A DNA stretch of 8,937 nt. Source: Paracoccaceae bacterium. GTDB taxonomy: Bacteria > Pseudomonadota > Alphaproteobacteria > Rhodobacterales > Rhodobacteraceae. Location of the stretch: positions 1 to 8,937 of the forward strand of contig PUNI01000369.1 of NCBI GenBank assembly GCA_003551745.1. The letters are read 5' to 3'. Of the stretch, positions 7,318 to 8,937 are shown piece after piece (the stretch's first letter is position 1; each line of letters starts with the position of its first letter). The position numbers were made by a program, and so were the translations under genes. The notes under the pieces were generated by a model. The model did not search any database, had not been told where the DNA came from, and worked only from the letters and a program-made list of their open reading frames with translations.

Positions 7318-7505
7318 ACAGGAAGAACCGCGATGATCGTCGCCGATCGCAGCAGCCGGACAGCAGGGGGCCCGCGCGGCCCGGCGTCCGGCGCGTCTGC
7401 GCGTCCGGTGGCGAGCCTTGCCACAACCAGACATCCCCGGCCCTGCGCCCGCCCGCCCGGCCTTCGCCGGCCTCGGGCCCGCGCCGGGGGATGCGACGAG
7501 AGAAC

Positions 7506-8937
7506 ATGGCTTACAAGATGCTCATCGACGCCACCCATGCGGAGGAAACCCGCGTGGTCGTGGCGGACGGAAACAGGGTCGAGGAATTCGATTTCGAGGC
7601 CGCCAACCGGCGCCAACTCGCCGGAAACATCTATCTCGCGAAGGTAACCCGCGTCGAGCCGTCGCTGCAGGCGGCCTTTGTGGATTACGGCGGCAACCGC
7701 CACGGCTTCCTGGCCTTTTCCGAGATCCATCCGGACTACTACCAGATCCCCGTCGCCGACCGGCAGGCCCTGCTCGAGGAGGAGCGCGCCTTTGCCACCC
7801 GTCAGGACGAGGAGGGCGGGGGCCGCCGTGGCCGCCGCCGGCCGCCGAAGGCCGAGACGGCGGTGTCCGACGACGCCGTGGAGACCGCGCCGGTCGTGGC
7901 TGACGAGGGCGAGACCCAGGCTGCCGAGCCCGCGCCTGCCGAGCCGGCGCCGAAACCCATCGCCGGCATGGATGTGGTGGATCTCGACGACAACGGGGCC
8001 GACCCGCTCTACGATCCCGGCGCGGCGGCCGAGGGTGAAGGCGAGAGCGAGGATGGCGAGGCCCGGCCCTATGCCGCCGTCGACCACGCCGCCGAGATCG
8101 ACGATCAGATCGAATCGATTGCCGACGAGGATGTCTCTGACGAGATCCGCGCTCCGCGCCGCCCGCGCGCCCGGCGCTACAAGATCCAGGAGGTGATCAA
8201 GGTCCGCCAGATCCTGCTGGTTCAGGTGGTCAAGGAGGAGCGCGGCAACAAGGGCGCGGCGCTGACCACCTATCTGAGCCTCGCCGGGCGCTATTGCGTG
8301 CTGATGCCCAACACCGCCCGCGGCGGCGGTATCTCCCGCAAGATCACAAACGCCCCCGACCGCAAGAAGCTGAAGGAGATCGCGGGCTCGCTGACGGTGC
8401 CTGACGGCGCGGGGCTGATCATCCGCACCGCCGGGGCCAAGCGCACCAAGTCGGAGATCAAGCGCGACTACGAATACCTGCAGCGGCTGTGGGACCAGAT
8501 CCGCGAGCTGACGCTCAAGTCGATCGCGCCGGCGCCGATCTACGAGGAGGGCAACCTCATCAAGCGGTCGATCCGCGATCTCTACTCCCGCGACATCGAG
8601 GAGGTGCTGGTCGAGGGTGAGGCCGGCTACCGGGTGGCCAAGGACTTCATGAAGATGATCATGCCGTCCCACGCCAAGAACGTGAGGCTCTATGCCGAGC
8701 CGATGCCGCTCTTCGCGCGGTATCAGGTGGAAAGCTATCTCGGCGGCATGTTCAACCCGGTGGTGCAGCTGAAATCCGGCGGCTACATCGTGATCGGCAT
8801 CACCGAGGCGCTGGTGTCGATCGACGTGAACTCCGGCAAGGCGACCCGGCAGGGCTCGGTCGAGGAGACCGCGCTGCAGACCAACCTCGAGGCCGCCGAG
8901 GAGATCGCCCGCCAGCTGCGCCTGCGCGACCTTGCCG
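7506..8937 (+). CDS. rne: Ribonuclease E, N-terminal part (3' end outside window)
   Basis: The frame runs from ATG 7506 to the right edge, giving 477 residues of the endoribonuclease that starts mRNA decay and processes stable RNAs, normally near the inner membrane. The order matches RNase E/G: MAYKMLIDATHAEETRVVV (1-19), the first half of the S1 domain (NIYLAKVTRVEPSLQAAFVDYG, about 41-62), a long acidic insertion (about 85-225), then the second S1 half (KEERGNKGAALTTYLSLAG, 243-261). Next come the 5'-end sensor with R307 and T308 (R169/T170 in E. coli) and the catalytic region, with D440 in SIDVNSGKATR equivalent to E. coli D303. The second metal-binding Asp and the zinc-link cysteines lie beyond the window. 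The start fits homologues; its ribosome-binding site (GAGAG) is modest. Length and the acidic insert favour RNase E over the shorter RNase G. Confidence 0.95.
   Translation, partial: MAYKMLIDATHAEETRVVVADGNRVEEFDFEAANRRQLAGNIYLAKVTRVEPSLQAAFVDYGGNRHGFLAFSEIHPDYYQIPVADRQALLEEERAFATRQDEEGGGRRGRRRPPKAETAVSDDAVETAPVVADEGETQAAEPAPAEPAPKPIAGMDVVDLDDNGADPLYDPGAAAEGEGESEDGEARPYAAVDHAAEIDDQIESIADEDVSDEIRAPRRPRARRYKIQEVIKVRQILLVQVVKEERGNKGAALTTYLSLAGRYCVLMPNTARGGGISRKITNAPDRKKLKEIAGSLTVPDGAGLIIRTAGAKRTKSEIKRDYEYLQRLWDQIRELTLKSIAPAPIYEEGNLIKRSIRDLYSRDIEEVLVEGEAGYRVAKDFMKMIMPSHAKNVRLYAEPMPLFARYQVESYLGGMFNPVVQLKSGGYIVIGITEALVSIDVNSGKATRQGSVEETALQTNLEAAEEIARQLRLRDLA

Larger units (their letters stand above)
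7026..7505 (+). other. 480-nt intergenic region and probable rne leader
   Basis: No convincing conserved protein is encoded here on either strand; the translated products are rich in Arg and Pro, as expected of shadow frames in GC-rich DNA. The left 55 nt hold two hairpins after dctD, then a candidate promoter (7093-7122). The rest carries several short perfect hairpins: 7133-7146, 7298-7317 (two alternative folds), 7335-7348, 7368-7382 and 7457-7470. E. coli rne is autoregulated through a long structured 5' leader, so a similar role is plausible but only inferred. Confidence 0.5.

Noticed and set aside
7384..7408. Short direct repeat GCGTCCGG (7384-7391 and 7401-7408)
   Set aside because: Eight bases twice in very GC-rich DNA is expected by chance and has no associated structure.
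7116..8672. A 518-codon minus-strand frame opposite rne and its leader
   Set aside because: It mirrors the conserved rne codons; its product is compositionally biased, with no domain seen.

Overview
The window looks like chromosomal core DNA from a high-GC alphaproteobacterium, most likely of the Rhodobacteraceae/Paracoccaceae. The evidence is protein similarity recalled from memory: a DUF1476/ATPase zeta subunit like that of Paracoccus, a betaine-homocysteine methyltransferase of the roseobacter/Rhodobacter type, a DctB/DctD pair of the Rhodobacterales type, and an RNase E with a large acidic insertion in its S1 domain. No mobile element, CRISPR array, rRNA or tRNA was seen.

Layout. Positions 1-369 (+) hold the 3' end of a PA0069-family radical SAM protein. 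It converges, 4 nt apart, with bmt (374-1381, -), a zinc-dependent betaine-homocysteine methyltransferase. Upstream of bmt on the same strand is a 104-residue DUF1476 protein (1544-1858, -), the family of the F1FO-ATPase inhibitory zeta subunit. A 179-bp divergent promoter region (1859-2037) separates it from the purine genes purC, purS and purQ (2038-3792, +). Only 31 nt after purQ a C4-dicarboxylate-type two-component system begins: sensor kinase dctB (3824-5650) and regulator dctD (5691-7025). A 480-nt stretch without a convincing gene (7026-7505) holds two hairpins just after dctD and a probable long leader for rne. The RNase E gene starts at 7506 and runs off the right edge. It is the only major reading frame left open at the edge.

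How the genes relate. PurC, PurS and PurQ act in adjacent steps of IMP synthesis (PurS and PurQ are FGAM synthetase subunits; the catalytic subunit PurL is not in the window). DctB and DctD form a phosphorelay that normally controls C4-dicarboxylate uptake, but no dct transporter gene is present here. Bmt belongs to methionine regeneration from glycine betaine, the zeta-like protein to respiratory ATP synthase control, and RNase E to RNA decay.

No wholly new system is apparent. The points most worth a second look are: the DctD regulator has lost the GAFTGA loop needed for sigma-54 contact and has a reordered Walker B; rne has a long structured leader with a Shine-Dalgarno-preceded overlapping upstream ORF; a hairpin-forming element GGCGCCTCCGGCG occurs three times in the window; and a 9-bp inverted repeat bridges the two divergent candidate promoters of the DUF1476 gene and purC.
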